Shown here one piece after another: positions 34,666-44,155 of a stretch of 64,000 nucleotides of DNA (positions are counted from its first letter, which is position 1; each line of letters opens with the position of its first letter). The position numbers and the translations under genes are program-made. The notes below the pieces were generated by a model. The model worked only from the letters and a program-made list of their open reading frames with translations. It did not search any database and had not been told where the DNA came from. This stretch comes from Promicromonospora sp. AC04 (GTDB lineage Bacteria; Actinomycetota; Actinomycetes; Actinomycetales; Cellulomonadaceae). The stretch lies in assembly GCF_003058225.1 (NCBI RefSeq), contig NZ_QBUG01000002.1, forward strand, positions 186,001 through 250,000, read 5' to 3'.

Positions 34666-36947
34666 CACAACGCCCCGTGGAACGTCCTGCTCAGCACGTC
34701 GAGCTGCTGCTCGCGTGTCAGCCGGACGAAGTTGACCGCGTACCCCGAGACCCGGATCGTCAGCTGCGGGTACTTCTCGGGGTGCTCCATGGCGTCCTCG
34801 AGCGTCTCGCGGTTCAGCACGTTGACGTTCATGTGATAACCGTTCAGGCCCACCGACGCGTCCAGCAGGCCCGCCAGGTTGGCGACCTGCTCCTCACGTG
34901 TCCGGCCCAGGCCGGACGGCACGACCGTGTTGGTCAGCGAGATGCCGTCCTGCGCCTGGTCGTACGGCAGTCTGGCCACCGACAGCGCCGAGGCGAGCAT
35001 GCCGTGCGTGTCACGGCCGTTCATCGGGTTGGCACCCGGCGAGAACGGCTCGCCCGCCCGCCGCCCGTCGGGCGTGTTGCCCGTGGCCTTGCCGTAGACC
35101 ACGTTCGACGTGATGGTCAGGACCGACTGCGTGGGCAGCGCGCCCCGGTATGTCTTCTGGCGCCGGATCTTGTCCATGAAGGACTCGACGAGCTCCACGG
35201 CGATGGCATCCGCTCGGTCGTCGTCGTTCCCATAGGTCGGGAACGATCCGGAGACGTCATAGTCGACCACGACGCCACGGTCGTCGAACAGCGGCATGAC
35301 GCGGGCGTACCTGACGGCGCTCAGGGAGTCCGCCGTGACGGCCAGCCCCGCGATGCCGCAGGCCATCGTGCGCAGCACGTCGCGGTCGTGCAGGGCCATC
35401 TCCAGGCGCTCGTAGGAGTACTTGTCGTGCATGTAGTGGATGACGTCGAGCGCCTCCACATAGGTCGCCGCAAGCCAGTCCATGGTCCTGTCGAGCCTGC
35501 GACGCACGTCGTCGTACTCCAGGGGGCGGCCGGCCACGACTGGAGGAAACACGGGCGAGACCTGCTCCCCGCTCACCTCGTCACGCCCGCCGTTGATGGC
35601 GTACAGGAGGGTCTTGGCCAGGTTCACCCGGGCACCGAAGAACTGCATCTGCTTGCCGACCGCCATCGGGGAGACGCAGCAGGCGATCGCGGCGTCGTCG
35701 CCCCAGGCCGCACGGATCTGGCGGTCCGACTCGTACTGCAGAGCGCTGGTGTCGATCGACACCTGGGCGCAGAACTCCTTGAACCCGCGCGGCAGCTCCT
35801 GACTCCAGAACACGGTCAGATTCGGCTCCGGAGCCGGGCCCAGGTTGTACAGGGTCTGCAGGTAGCGGAACGAGGTCTTCGTGACCAGGGTGCGTCCGTC
35901 GTCGCCCATGCCGCCGACGGTCTCGGTGACCCAGGTGGGGTCCCCCGAGAACAGGGTGTCGTACTCCGGGGTGCGCAGGAAGCGCACGATCCGCAGCTTG
36001 ATGACGAAGTCGTCGACGAGCTCCTGCGCCTGCTCCTCCGTGAGCAGGCCGGCCTCCAGGTCCCGCTGGAAATAGACGTCGAGGAACGTCGACGTGCGGC
36101 CCAGGGACATCGCGGCACCGTTCTGCTCCTTGACCGCACCCAGGTAGGCGAAGTACAGCCACTGCACCGCCTCGCGGGCCGTGGCAGCGGGCCGTGAGAT
36201 GTCGTAGCCGTACGAGGCGGCCATCGCCTTGAGCTCACCCAGCGCGCGGATCTGCTCGGCGTGCTCCTCGCGCTCGCGGACGACGTCCTCGCTGAACGGC
36301 CGTGTGTCGAGGCTGAGCTTGTCGCGCTTCTTGGCGGCGATCAGGGCGTCGACGCCGTACAGCGCCACCCGGCGGTAGTCGCCGATGATCCGCCCGCGGC
36401 CGTAGGCGTCCGGCAGGCCGGTGATGACGTGGCTGCGCCGGGCGGCGCGGACGGCCGGTGTATAGGCGTCGAAGACTCCCTCGTTGTGGGTCTTTCGGTA
36501 CTTGGTGAAGGTCTCCTTGACGGACTCGTCCACGTCGTAGCCGTAGGTCTTCAGCGAGGTCTCGACCAGACGCCAGCCGCCGTTCGGCATGATCGCGCGC
36601 TTGAGGGGCGCGTCGGTCTGCAGGCCGACTATCAGTTCCGCGTCCCGGTCGATGTAGCCGGGCGCGTGCGCGGTGATGCCGGCCGGGGTGTGCGGGTCGA
36701 TGTCGTACACGCCCTTGGCGCGCTCCTCCGGGAACATCGCGCTCACGGTTTCCCACACGTGGGTCGTGCGGGTGGTGGGCCCGGCGAGGAAGCTCGCGTC
36801 GCCCTCGTACGGGGTGTAGTTGCGCTGGATGAGGTCCCGCACGTCCACGTGGTCCTGCCAGGGCCCGCTCGAGAACCCGGACCAGGCTGATCCGTTCGGG
36901 TCGCTATCCGACGTCGGTGTGGCCGGTACTTCGTGAACGGTACTCAT
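34665..36947 (-). CDS. pflB: Formate C-acetyltransferase (pyruvate formate-lyase)
   Basis: A 760-residue glycyl-radical enzyme converting pyruvate and CoA to acetyl-CoA and formate. The adjacent active-site cysteines are in IACCVSPM near residue 421, and the radical glycine is in RVSGYAVNF near residue 735, 25 residues from the end. The length is that of true PflB. The ATG at 36947 gives the family N-terminus. It is coupled to pflA and divergent from a universal stress gene. The 290-bp shared promoter region carries three GGACCTT-containing palindromic sites, suggesting DosR-like induction under hypoxia. No formate channel is nearby. Confidence 0.95.
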   Translation of the reverse strand: MSTVHEVPATPTSDSDPNGSAWSGFSSGPWQDHVDVRDLIQRNYTPYEGDASFLAGPTTRTTHVWETVSAMFPEERAKGVYDIDPHTPAGITAHAPGYIDRDAELIVGLQTDAPLKRAIMPNGGWRLVETSLKTYGYDVDESVKETFTKYRKTHNEGVFDAYTPAVRAARRSHVITGLPDAYGRGRIIGDYRRVALYGVDALIAAKKRDKLSLDTRPFSEDVVREREEHAEQIRALGELKAMAASYGYDISRPAATAREAVQWLYFAYLGAVKEQNGAAMSLGRTSTFLDVYFQRDLEAGLLTEEQAQELVDDFVIKLRIVRFLRTPEYDTLFSGDPTWVTETVGGMGDDGRTLVTKTSFRYLQTLYNLGPAPEPNLTVFWSQELPRGFKEFCAQVSIDTSALQYESDRQIRAAWGDDAAIACCVSPMAVGKQMQFFGARVNLAKTLLYAINGGRDEVSGEQVSPVFPPVVAGRPLEYDDVRRRLDRTMDWLAATYVEALDVIHYMHDKYSYERLEMALHDRDVLRTMACGIAGLAVTADSLSAVRYARVMPLFDDRGVVVDYDVSGSFPTYGNDDDRADAIAVELVESFMDKIRRQKTYRGALPTQSVLTITSNVVYGKATGNTPDGRRAGEPFSPGANPMNGRDTHGMLASALSVARLPYDQAQDGISLTNTVVPSGLGRTREEQVANLAGLLDASVGLNGYHMNVNVLNRETLEDAMEHPEKYPQLTIRVSGYAVNFVRLTREQQLDVLSRTFHGAL

Positions 36948-37058
36948 GGCGGTCTCCGTGTGTTCGCGAGGGACACCGAGGGCGGGTCGAGCCCGGGGCC
37001 GGCGTCCGGGTGGAGCACTGACGGTTTCGATTCCACTCCGCGGACCCGGTGCGAAGCA

Positions 37059-37106
37059 GTGGCGAAGGTCCCTCGTGCTCTGACGAAGGTCCTCCACGGA
37101 GGACCT
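37059..37106. promoter_or_regulatory. Two GGACCTTCG-type sites in the pflB upstream region
   Basis: Reverse-strand GGGACCTTCG occurs at 37063-37072 and a close form (GGACCTTCGTC) around 37082-37092. The second overlaps a 9-bp inverted repeat (AGGTCCTCC 37087-37095, GGAGGACCT 37098-37106). They lie 110-160 bp upstream of pflB and match the core of the palindrome at 37147. Confidence 0.5.
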
Positions 37107-37146
37107 GAGGGCGTTCGACCCGCCCCCGCCGACCTACCCGTTCAAG

Positions 37147-37160
37147 GGGACCTTGGTCCC
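37147..37160. promoter_or_regulatory. DosR/DevR-like box, perfect palindrome
   Basis: GGGACCTTGGTCCC has 6-bp arms GGGACC/GGTCCC around TT. It resembles the core of the mycobacterial DosR box and lies 77 bp before the universal stress gene at 37237. Related 14-mers occur at 44765, 45976 and 46055. Confidence 0.62.
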
Positions 37161-37236
37161 GCACGTCAGGGCCGCCGGCCTCTGCCAGGCAGGTCCGGCC
37201 GCCTGGTGTCCTGGTGGTCGGCAGAGGAGGACGATC

Positions 37237-38118
37237 ATGAACAACACCTGGTACCGGAGCGTTGTCGTCGGCGTCGACGGCTCGGACGAGAGCCTGGCGG
37301 CGCTGAGCTGGGCGACCCTCACCGCCGATGTGCACGGAGCCCGTCTGGCGGTGGTCGCCGCGCACCCCGTGCCGCCCGAGGCCGGCCCGGGCGCCAGCAG
37401 CCTCATCGAGGACGCACACGAACAGGCGCGCCACGCGGCCCGGGTCGCGCGCGAACGGCTGGGCAGATGGCGTCCGGGAGGCAGAGACGTCGAGACGCTC
37501 GTCCTGCCGGGGAACGCCGCCCGCGTCCTTTCCGAGCTGTCGACCAATGACGACCTCGTCGTGGTGGGGCGCCGCGAGCTGGGCGCGTTCGACCGCGCAC
37601 TGCTCGGGTCCACCTCCTCGGCGCTGGCGGCGGCCGCGCCCGGCACGGTCGCGGTGGTGCCGGCCGGCGCAGCGACCGACGAACCCCGAAGGATCAGGGT
37701 GGGAGTGGGGCCCATCGACGAACCGGACGTCCTGGGAACGGCGTTCGCGGAGGCGGACGCGCGCGGGTGCCCGATCGAGGTGCTGCACGTGACGGGAACC
37801 GACCCGATCTCGTCGGCCCTGCTCGACATGGACCCTGTGGCGGCGTCGTGGCAGGAGGCCGCGGCGATCGACCTGGCCGATCGGCTGGCCCGGTGGTCGG
37901 ACAAGTACCCGCGGGTCACCTACACGGTGGTGATCCGCCGCGGGGACCCGGTCGTCACCCTGCTTTTCGGCCTGAACCGGAACGACCTCCTGGTCGTCGG
38001 CGGGCGGAGCCACCCGGCGGTCACCGGGCGTCTGCTGCGCAGCGTGCCCGACGCCGTGGTGCGCGGTGCGCAGTGCCCGGTCCTGGTCGTCCACGCACAT
38101 CGTCATCCGGTCGCCTGA
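37237..38118 (+). CDS. Universal stress protein, tandem Usp domains
   Basis: A 293-residue protein with two Usp domains (about residues 6-143 and 152-290). The first begins VVVGVDGSD and ends with VVVGRRELGAFDRALLGSTSS, the ATP-binding G-x2-G-x9-G pattern. The second ends VVGGRSHPAVTGRLLRSVPD. The ATG at 37237 follows GAGGAGG. Tandem Usp proteins are typical members of DosR dormancy regulons in actinobacteria, and a palindrome GGGACCTTGGTCCC lies upstream. The exact cellular role is unknown. Confidence 0.92.
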   Translation: MNNTWYRSVVVGVDGSDESLAALSWATLTADVHGARLAVVAAHPVPPEAGPGASSLIEDAHEQARHAARVARERLGRWRPGGRDVETLVLPGNAARVLSELSTNDDLVVVGRRELGAFDRALLGSTSSALAAAAPGTVAVVPAGAATDEPRRIRVGVGPIDEPDVLGTAFAEADARGCPIEVLHVTGTDPISSALLDMDPVAASWQEAAAIDLADRLARWSDKYPRVTYTVVIRRGDPVVTLLFGLNRNDLLVVGGRSHPAVTGRLLRSVPDAVVRGAQCPVLVVHAHRHPVA

Positions 38119-38151
38119 CCGGGGAACCGACCCGAGCTCGAGGAGAGAACG

Positions 38152-38421
38152 ATGATGTACGGAAACTACGGCATGGGCCTGTGGGGCACCCTGTTCATGC
38201 TTGTCGGCGGGCTGCTGCTCCTGGGCCTGATCGTCGTCGGTGTCCTGCTGCTCGCCCACTATCTCAAGGGCTCCGACCAGCCGAGCGCATCGGCGGGCGC
38301 GGGACCGTCCGCACGCCAGGTGCTGTCCCAGCGCTACGCCCGTGGTGAGATCGACGAGAACGAGTACACCCAGCGGCTGAACGTCCTGAACGCGACGGAG
38401 CCGCGACGGGGCGGAGGCTGA
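38152..38421 (+). CDS. SHOCT-domain small membrane protein
   Basis: An 89-residue protein with one N-terminal membrane helix (about residues 10-37) and a C-terminal SHOCT motif (residues about 55-80: LSQRYARGEIDENEYTQRL). GAGGAGAG precedes the paired ATG codons. It follows the universal stress gene by 33 bp and is probably co-transcribed. SHOCT proteins are thought to mediate oligomerisation; the function here is unknown. Confidence 0.85.
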   Translation: MMYGNYGMGLWGTLFMLVGGLLLLGLIVVGVLLLAHYLKGSDQPSASAGAGPSARQVLSQRYARGEIDENEYTQRLNVLNATEPRRGGG

Positions 38422-38489
38422 ACCCGTGTGGCCGAGATGCGCCTGCTGGCACCGGTCTGACATCCAGACATCGACAAGAGGTGGACGGC

Positions 38490-38945
38490 GTGGAGATCGT
38501 TCGAGGTGAGCGGACAGCGCAGGAGATCGTGGGCCTGCACGAATCGGTGCGGATGGAAGAGCTCAAGGAGTTCTTCCCCCGCGCCATGGCGGCAGCCGGC
38601 GAGGCCCTCGCAGCGCGGGGTTTGGACCCGGCAGGACCGCCCGTAGCCCTCTACGAGGGCATGACCGAGGGGACGTTCGACGTGACGGCCGGGTTCCCGG
38701 TCCCGCCGGGGGCCGCACCGTCGGACGACGTCGTCGCCGCGATGCTGCCTGGGGGCGCGACGGTGGAGGTGATCCACCAGGGGTCGTACGAGGACATGTC
38801 GAACACCTACGAGGAGCTCACGGACTGGTTCGAGGAGAACGGGATGACGCAGCCGACGGTGATGTGGGAGGAGTACCTCGTCGGTCCTGAGAGCGGAGCG
38901 GATCCCGGCCACTGGCAGACACGCATCGTGTACCCGGTGGGCTGA
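38490..38945 (+). CDS. GyrI-like small-molecule-binding protein
   Basis: A 151-residue soluble protein of the GyrI-like/AraC-effector-binding (SRPBCC-like SOUL) fold. The strands ...AQEIVGLHESV, PVALYEGM, FDVTAGFPV, EVIHQGSYEDM and WEEYLVGPE follow the usual order, including the conserved glutamate in WEEY. The GTG at 38490 is preferred over one 9 bp upstream, for the GAGG spacing. It is the third gene after the universal stress and SHOCT genes and has no DNA-binding domain of its own. Confidence 0.85.
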   Translation: MEIVRGERTAQEIVGLHESVRMEELKEFFPRAMAAAGEALAARGLDPAGPPVALYEGMTEGTFDVTAGFPVPPGAAPSDDVVAAMLPGGATVEVIHQGSYEDMSNTYEELTDWFEENGMTQPTVMWEEYLVGPESGADPGHWQTRIVYPVG

Positions 38946-38947
38946 GC

Positions 38948-38989
38948 CCGGAGAGGGCTGCTTACGTCAGCCTTCAGGATCCTCTCCGG
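38948..38989. terminator. Stem-loop between convergent genes
   Basis: CCGGAGAGG at 38948-38956 pairs with CCTCTCCGG at 38981-38989, with an inner GGCTG/CAGCC pairing. It overlaps the stop of the P-type ATPase gene and follows the GyrI-like stop by 3 bp. Confidence 0.65.
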
Positions 38990-40952
38990 AACTCTCGAGC
39001 AGTCCGCCGGAACGGCCGACCTTCGCCCCGGCCTCGCGCGCGCCTGACGGCAACCATTCTCGACGTGCACGGGAGTGTCCGTCGGTGGCGAGCCCGCTGG
39101 GCGGGCCCCCGAGCGCTCGGAGCGCGTAAAGGATCGTCGCGAGGTCGACGAGCTCCTGCACCAGAGCACCGGCGACCGCCGGGATCGCTCCGGTCATGGC
39201 GACGAGCATGAGGCCGATACTCAGCCCGATGCCGATCCAGATCGCGGTGAGCGCTACGCGAAGCGTGTGCCGACCGATCGAGACGGCATCCACGACCTTG
39301 CCGAGCGAGTCGACAAGGAGGACGACGCCGGCGGCGTCCCCAGCAGCGGTCGCTCCCTTCGCGCCCATGGCGACTCCGACGTCGGCCGCCGCCAGCACCG
39401 GGGCGTCGTTCACGCCGTCGCCGACCATCATCACCGGCCGGGGACGCAGCTCGGCGGCGAGCCGCACCTTCTCGGGCGGGAGCAGCTCGGCCCGCACGTC
39501 GTCTATCCCAACCTGTCGGGCGATCGACTCCGCCGTCGGCCGGGCGTCTCCGGTGAGCATCGTGACGTGCTCGATGCCCTGCGCCCGGAGCCAGGAGACG
39601 ACGGCGGACGACTCGGGCCGGGGATCGTCGGCGAGGACGAGGACCCCCGCGAACCGCCCGTCGACCGCGACGTAGGCCGCGGCCTGGCCGGAGCCAAGGG
39701 CCGCTCGGGTCGTTTCCGCCGCGACGGAGGCGACGTAGTCCGGCTTGCCGACGACGACGCTCCGCCCCTCCAGGACTGCTGTCACGCCGTTCGTCGCAAC
39801 CTCGACGGCCTCGTCGGCTGCCAGGAGGTCGAGACCACGCTCGGCCGCCGCGCGGCGGATGCTGTCGGCGAACACGTGGGACGAGTACTGCTCGGCCGAG
39901 GCCGCGAGCAGCAGCAGCTCGTCGGCGGCGAATCCACCGGCCGGTCGGACGGCGACGAGGTCCGGCCGGCCCTGCGTCAGCGTTCCCGTCTTGTCGAAGG
40001 CGGCGGACCGCAGGCGTGCGAGCTGCTCGATGACGGTGCCGCCCTTGATGATCACCCCGCTCCTGGCGGACCGCGAGAGCCCGCCGAGGAAGGCGACGGG
40101 AGCCGCGATGAGGAGCGGGCACGGGGTCGCCAGCACCAGCACCTCGGCGAAGCGTGTCGGGTCCCCGGAGATCGTCCACGCCGTGCCCGCCAGCACGAGC
40201 GAGACGGCCGTGAACGGGACGGCGAACCGGTCGGCGAGCCGCACGACCGGCGCCCGTGAGTCCTCGGCGGCCCGGACGAGCGCGACGATCTGCTGGTACT
40301 GGCTGTCCGCGCTGCGGCGGACCGCCCGCATCCGCACCGCCCGTGTCCCGTTCACAGCGCCCGACGACGCCTCCTCACCGGCCTTGCGAGTCACCGGAAG
40401 GCTCTCGCCGGTCAGCGAGGACTCGTCGAACGTGGCACCCTCACTGAGCAGGACGCCGTCGACCGGCACGATCTCGCCGGGGCGCACGAGCAGCACGTCC
40501 CCGACCACGACATCGTCGACCACGACGTCGTCGACCACGGTGTCATGGACCTCGTCGGTCCCGGGGGCGGCCAGATGCCGCAGGACGTGCGCGACACGGG
40601 GTGAGCGATCGAGCAGCGCCGTCAGGTCACGCTTCGCGCGCCTGGCCGCGAAGTCCTCGAGCGCTCTGCCGCCCGAGAGCATCAGCACGATGATCAGGGA
40701 CGCGATGTACTCCTCGACCGCGAGCGTCGCGACCATGGCCACCACCGCGAGGACGTCGAGCCCGACATGTCCGCGAAGCACGTCGCGCACCATCCCGACG
40801 AGCGTCCACCCGACGAACACCCCGACGTACGCGATCGCGACCCACCGTCCCACCGTGTACTCGCTCACGGTGTGCAGGACGAGCACCGTCGCGAGGAGGA
40901 CGACCGTGGTCGTGATCTCTGGATACCGCCACAGCACCCGGAAGGACCGCAT
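38967..40952 (-). CDS. P1B-type (heavy-metal) ATPase without N-terminal metal domain
   Basis: A 661-residue membrane ion pump. It has the phosphatase loop LTGES near residue 180, the intramembrane motif TPCPL near 275, the phosphorylation site DKTGT near 318 and MVGDGVND near 520. There is no N-terminal heavy-metal domain. TPC replaces the CPC or SPC of the common P1B groups, so the metal is uncertain. Residues about 136-150 contain a duplicated DDVVV where family members have one copy. It lies 17 bp after the GH65 gene, at the end of a flavodoxin-HAD-GH65-ATPase operon. A comparable metal ATPase (CtpF) belongs to the mycobacterial DosR regulon. Confidence 0.9.
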   Translation of the reverse strand: MRSFRVLWRYPEITTTVVLLATVLVLHTVSEYTVGRWVAIAYVGVFVGWTLVGMVRDVLRGHVGLDVLAVVAMVATLAVEEYIASLIIVLMLSGGRALEDFAARRAKRDLTALLDRSPRVAHVLRHLAAPGTDEVHDTVVDDVVVDDVVVGDVLLVRPGEIVPVDGVLLSEGATFDESSLTGESLPVTRKAGEEASSGAVNGTRAVRMRAVRRSADSQYQQIVALVRAAEDSRAPVVRLADRFAVPFTAVSLVLAGTAWTISGDPTRFAEVLVLATPCPLLIAAPVAFLGGLSRSARSGVIIKGGTVIEQLARLRSAAFDKTGTLTQGRPDLVAVRPAGGFAADELLLLAASAEQYSSHVFADSIRRAAAERGLDLLAADEAVEVATNGVTAVLEGRSVVVGKPDYVASVAAETTRAALGSGQAAAYVAVDGRFAGVLVLADDPRPESSAVVSWLRAQGIEHVTMLTGDARPTAESIARQVGIDDVRAELLPPEKVRLAAELRPRPVMMVGDGVNDAPVLAAADVGVAMGAKGATAAGDAAGVVLLVDSLGKVVDAVSIGRHTLRVALTAIWIGIGLSIGLMLVAMTGAIPAVAGALVQELVDLATILYALRALGGPPSGLATDGHSRARREWLPSGAREAGAKVGRSGGLLESSGEDPEG

Positions 40953-40969
40953 GACTCAGGCCTCCTTGC

Positions 40970-43378
40970 TCACGTGCGCTCGTCGGGTGTGCTCAAGCTG
41001 ACCGTCCAGGTCTCCCCCGAGGCCAGCGCGCGCTCCTGGCCGTCGACGGCGACGGTGATCGGCAGCTGCCGCGCCCGGGCCGTGCTGATCCGGACATGGT
41101 CGTGAGTGCAGCGCACCGTGACCCCCCAGTGGTCCCGGTAGCGGAGGCGAAGCTCCAGGGCATCGAGCTCGTCGGGCAGCCGGGGTTCCAGCCGGAGCAC
41201 CCCGGCGGTGAGGTCCAGCCCGGTGTAGCACCGCTGGACCAGGTCGACGGCCCCGGCCATCGCGCCGAGGTGCACTCCTTCGGCAGTCGTTCCACCCTGG
41301 ACGTCGGCGATGTCGCTGTCGAGCGCTTCGCGGAAGAACCGCCACGAGGCGCCGCGGTCGCGGCTCGCGAGCACCCAGGCGTGCACGACCGCGCTCAGGG
41401 TCGATCCGTGGCTGGTGCGGGCCAGGTAGTAGTCCACGGTGCGATCCAGGGCGGCACGGTCGAAGCCGTAGCCGAGCGATGCAATCGTCTCGAGCATGCC
41501 GTTCTCACCGAGGAGGTACACCAGCATCAGCACGTCCGCCTGCTTGGACGCCTGGTAGCGGTCCACCGAGTCGTCCTCCGCCTCGAGGATCCGGTCGAGG
41601 CGGCGGATATTTCCGTAGCGTGACCGGTAGGTCGGCCAGTCCAGGTCCGCGAGCCGGTCGTAGCCCTCGAACTGGCTGATCACGCCGTCGCCGTGGAACA
41701 CGACCCGCATCCGCCGGCTGACGTGGTCGAACAGCTCCGTCTCGTGCGCCTCGAGCTGGAGCTGCGAGCGCAGGACGCTCCGTTCCGGAGCGGGCAGCAC
41801 GTCGAGGGCGTCCAGGGCGTACCGCAGCACGCAGGTGATCATGACGTTCGTGTACGCGTTGTTGTCGATCCCCGGGCGGTCGGCGCCCGGGTAGCGGTCG
41901 TGATACTCGTCGGGCCCGACCACACCGCGGATGTCGTACCGGTCCGCCGCGGCGTCGTACGTCACGAGGCTGCACCAGAACCGGGCGATCTCCACGAGCA
42001 TCTCGATGCCGTGGCCGTGCATGAACGCGAGGTCGCCGGTGGCCTGGTAGTACTGCCAGACGTTGTGCGCGACCGCGATCCCCACGTGCCGCTGGAGGTC
42101 CGAGTGATCCTCGAGCCACCGGCCCGAGGCCGGGTTGAGATGCGTCCGCGGCGTCTCGTCCCGGCCGTCGCTCCCGCTCTGCCAGGGATACATGGCACCC
42201 CGGTAACCGGCGTCGGACGCCGCCCGGCGCGCCTGCGGCAGGCGCCGCCACCGGTACATCAGCAGCGAGCGGGCGAGCCGGGGCAGGCGCAGCAGCAGGA
42301 ACGGGAACACGAACAACTCGTCCCAGAACACATGCCCCCGGTAGGCCTCCCCGTGCAGCCCGCGCGCCGGCATACCGACGTCGAGCTGCTCCGTGTGCTC
42401 GGACAGGACCTGCAGCAGATGGAACACGTACAGGTCCAGCGCCCGCTGCGGTTCCCCGGGAACGACCACGCGGCACGACCGCCACAGCTGCTCCCACGCG
42501 CGGACGTGGTCCGCCAGGAGCTCCTTGAAGGGCGGGATACGAGCCGCATGCGCACGCGCTGCGTCTAGGGGCTCGGAGATCGCACGATCCTGCGACGTGT
42601 ACATCGCGACGCGTTTCTCGATCGTCAGGGGTACACCCTCGACCAGGTCCGGCCACATCCGCAGCGCTGACTCCCCGGCGGAGTGCTCGAAGACTGTGGT
42701 CACCGGCCCCGGCGGGTCCACGACCACCACCATCGCCGCCTGCGCGATCCGGATCTGCGACGTGGCGGTGCGAACCTGCAGCCAGGCGACCTGCTCTTCC
42801 TTGTCATATCCCTCGGTGACGGGAACCAGGTGCCGCCCGTCGAGATCGCGGTACCGCGCCACGCCTGCGTTGGTCACCCGGCCGTCGAGGCTCGCGCGGA
42901 CCTCCAGCCGGCCCGACCAGTTCTCCGCGACGAACGTCGTCTCCAGTGCGGACACGTGCGGGTCGTGCATCGACACCAACCGCCGCTGGGTGACGGCGAC
43001 CACCCGGCCGATCGGGTCGCGGAACCGGGTACGCCGCGTCAGCACCCCTCGCCGCGTGTCGAGGTCCTGCCGGTGCTCCAGGACGCGCCCCCCGGTGAGG
43101 GTCAGCCACGCCTGCCCCGGCGTACGGAACGTGAGCGGCAGCCAGTTCGGGCCGTTGACCAGATCCTCGTTCTCGACCTCGTGGCCGGCCACCGTGGACG
43201 TCAGCCGGTCGTAGCAGCCGGCGAAGTAGGTGCCCGGGTAGTGCACGCCGTCGGCCTGCGACTCCGGCGCGGCGCCACGGGTCGCGACGTAGCCGTTGCC
43301 CAGGGTGCACAACGCCTCCCTCAGGCCTTCGGACTCCGGGTCGAAGCCCTCATACGACAGGGTGACGTGTTCCATCAT
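40970..43378 (-). CDS. GH65-family glycoside phosphorylase
   Basis: An 802-residue enzyme of glycoside hydrolase family 65 (maltose, trehalose, kojibiose or nigerose phosphorylase type). The N-terminal beta-sandwich (about 1-270) is followed by the (alpha/alpha)6 barrel with HVFWDELFVFPFLL near 352, the general acid in GVVGPDEYHD near 485, and the phosphate loop SHGSTLSAVVHAWV near 655. Its partner gene, which it overlaps by 29 bp, encodes a beta-phosphoglucomutase-like HAD protein. Together they would turn a disaccharide and phosphate into glucose and glucose-6-phosphate, saving one ATP. The disaccharide cannot be assigned from sequence alone. Confidence 0.92.
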   Translation of the reverse strand: MMEHVTLSYEGFDPESEGLREALCTLGNGYVATRGAAPESQADGVHYPGTYFAGCYDRLTSTVAGHEVENEDLVNGPNWLPLTFRTPGQAWLTLTGGRVLEHRQDLDTRRGVLTRRTRFRDPIGRVVAVTQRRLVSMHDPHVSALETTFVAENWSGRLEVRASLDGRVTNAGVARYRDLDGRHLVPVTEGYDKEEQVAWLQVRTATSQIRIAQAAMVVVVDPPGPVTTVFEHSAGESALRMWPDLVEGVPLTIEKRVAMYTSQDRAISEPLDAARAHAARIPPFKELLADHVRAWEQLWRSCRVVVPGEPQRALDLYVFHLLQVLSEHTEQLDVGMPARGLHGEAYRGHVFWDELFVFPFLLLRLPRLARSLLMYRWRRLPQARRAASDAGYRGAMYPWQSGSDGRDETPRTHLNPASGRWLEDHSDLQRHVGIAVAHNVWQYYQATGDLAFMHGHGIEMLVEIARFWCSLVTYDAAADRYDIRGVVGPDEYHDRYPGADRPGIDNNAYTNVMITCVLRYALDALDVLPAPERSVLRSQLQLEAHETELFDHVSRRMRVVFHGDGVISQFEGYDRLADLDWPTYRSRYGNIRRLDRILEAEDDSVDRYQASKQADVLMLVYLLGENGMLETIASLGYGFDRAALDRTVDYYLARTSHGSTLSAVVHAWVLASRDRGASWRFFREALDSDIADVQGGTTAEGVHLGAMAGAVDLVQRCYTGLDLTAGVLRLEPRLPDELDALELRLRYRDHWGVTVRCTHDHVRISTARARQLPITVAVDGQERALASGETWTVSLSTPDERT

Positions 43379-44132
43379 GGCTCCCGATCACGGTCAGGTC
43401 GGCCAGGTCGCGGACCACGACATGCGCCCCCCTGCCCATCATGTCCTGCCGGATCCGACCGTGCCGGTCCACACCGATCACCGTCCCGAAGCCGCCCCTG
43501 TGGCCGGCCTCGATGCCGACCAGGGCGTCCTCGATCAACGCGCATCGACCGGGCGGCACTCCGAGGCGCTGCGCGGCCTCCAGGAACAGCGCGGGGTCGG
43601 GCTTGCCAGCGAGCCCGAGCCGCTGTGAGTCGAGACCGTCCACGCGTGCGTCCACGAGGTCGTCCACGCCGGCGGCGCGCAGCACCGGCCCGCAGTTGCG
43701 GCTCGCCGACACCGCAGCGATGCCGGTCCGGTGACGTCTCAGCTCGTGCAGCAGGGCGACGGTGGACGGGAACGCCTGCACCCCGTGCGCGCGGACTTCG
43801 TCGAGGAAGTACCGGGTCTTCCGATCGAGCAAGGACTCAAGGGCCTCGGTACCGTTGCGGCCCTGTCGCGGAAGCACGATCCCGCGCGAGTCGAGAAAGG
43901 CACGGGCGCCGTCCTCTCGTGACCGGCCGTCGACGAACCGCACGTAGTCGGCTTCGACGTCGAACGGCGGCAGCCTGACGCTGTCGCGACGACCCTGCTC
44001 CCGCAGGAGCTCGTCGAACGCACGCTTCCAGGCGGCCGCGTGGGTGCGGGCGGTGTCCGTGATGACGCCATCCGTGTCGAGCACCACGGCATCGATGGCG
44101 CCAAGGTCGAGCGTGGCACGGCCCGTCGGCAT
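43350..44132 (-). CDS. HAD-family beta-phosphoglucomutase-like protein
   Basis: A 260-residue HAD phosphatase/mutase. Motif I DTDGV (nucleophile and general acid/base aspartates) is near residue 17, followed by a helical cap. Motif II is in VSASRN, motif III in GKPDP, and motif IV in LIEDALVGIEA. The ATG at 44132 follows AAGGAG. The fused-neighbour arrangement with GH65 makes beta-glucose-1-phosphate to glucose-6-phosphate isomerisation the likely reaction. It lies 23 bp after the flavodoxin gene. Confidence 0.9.
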   Translation of the reverse strand: MPTGRATLDLGAIDAVVLDTDGVITDTARTHAAAWKRAFDELLREQGRRDSVRLPPFDVEADYVRFVDGRSREDGARAFLDSRGIVLPRQGRNGTEALESLLDRKTRYFLDEVRAHGVQAFPSTVALLHELRRHRTGIAAVSASRNCGPVLRAAGVDDLVDARVDGLDSQRLGLAGKPDPALFLEAAQRLGVPPGRCALIEDALVGIEAGHRGGFGTVIGVDRHGRIRQDMMGRGAHVVVRDLADLTVIGSHDGTRHPVV

Positions 44133-44155
44133 GCCGTCTTCTCCTTCCGCCACGG

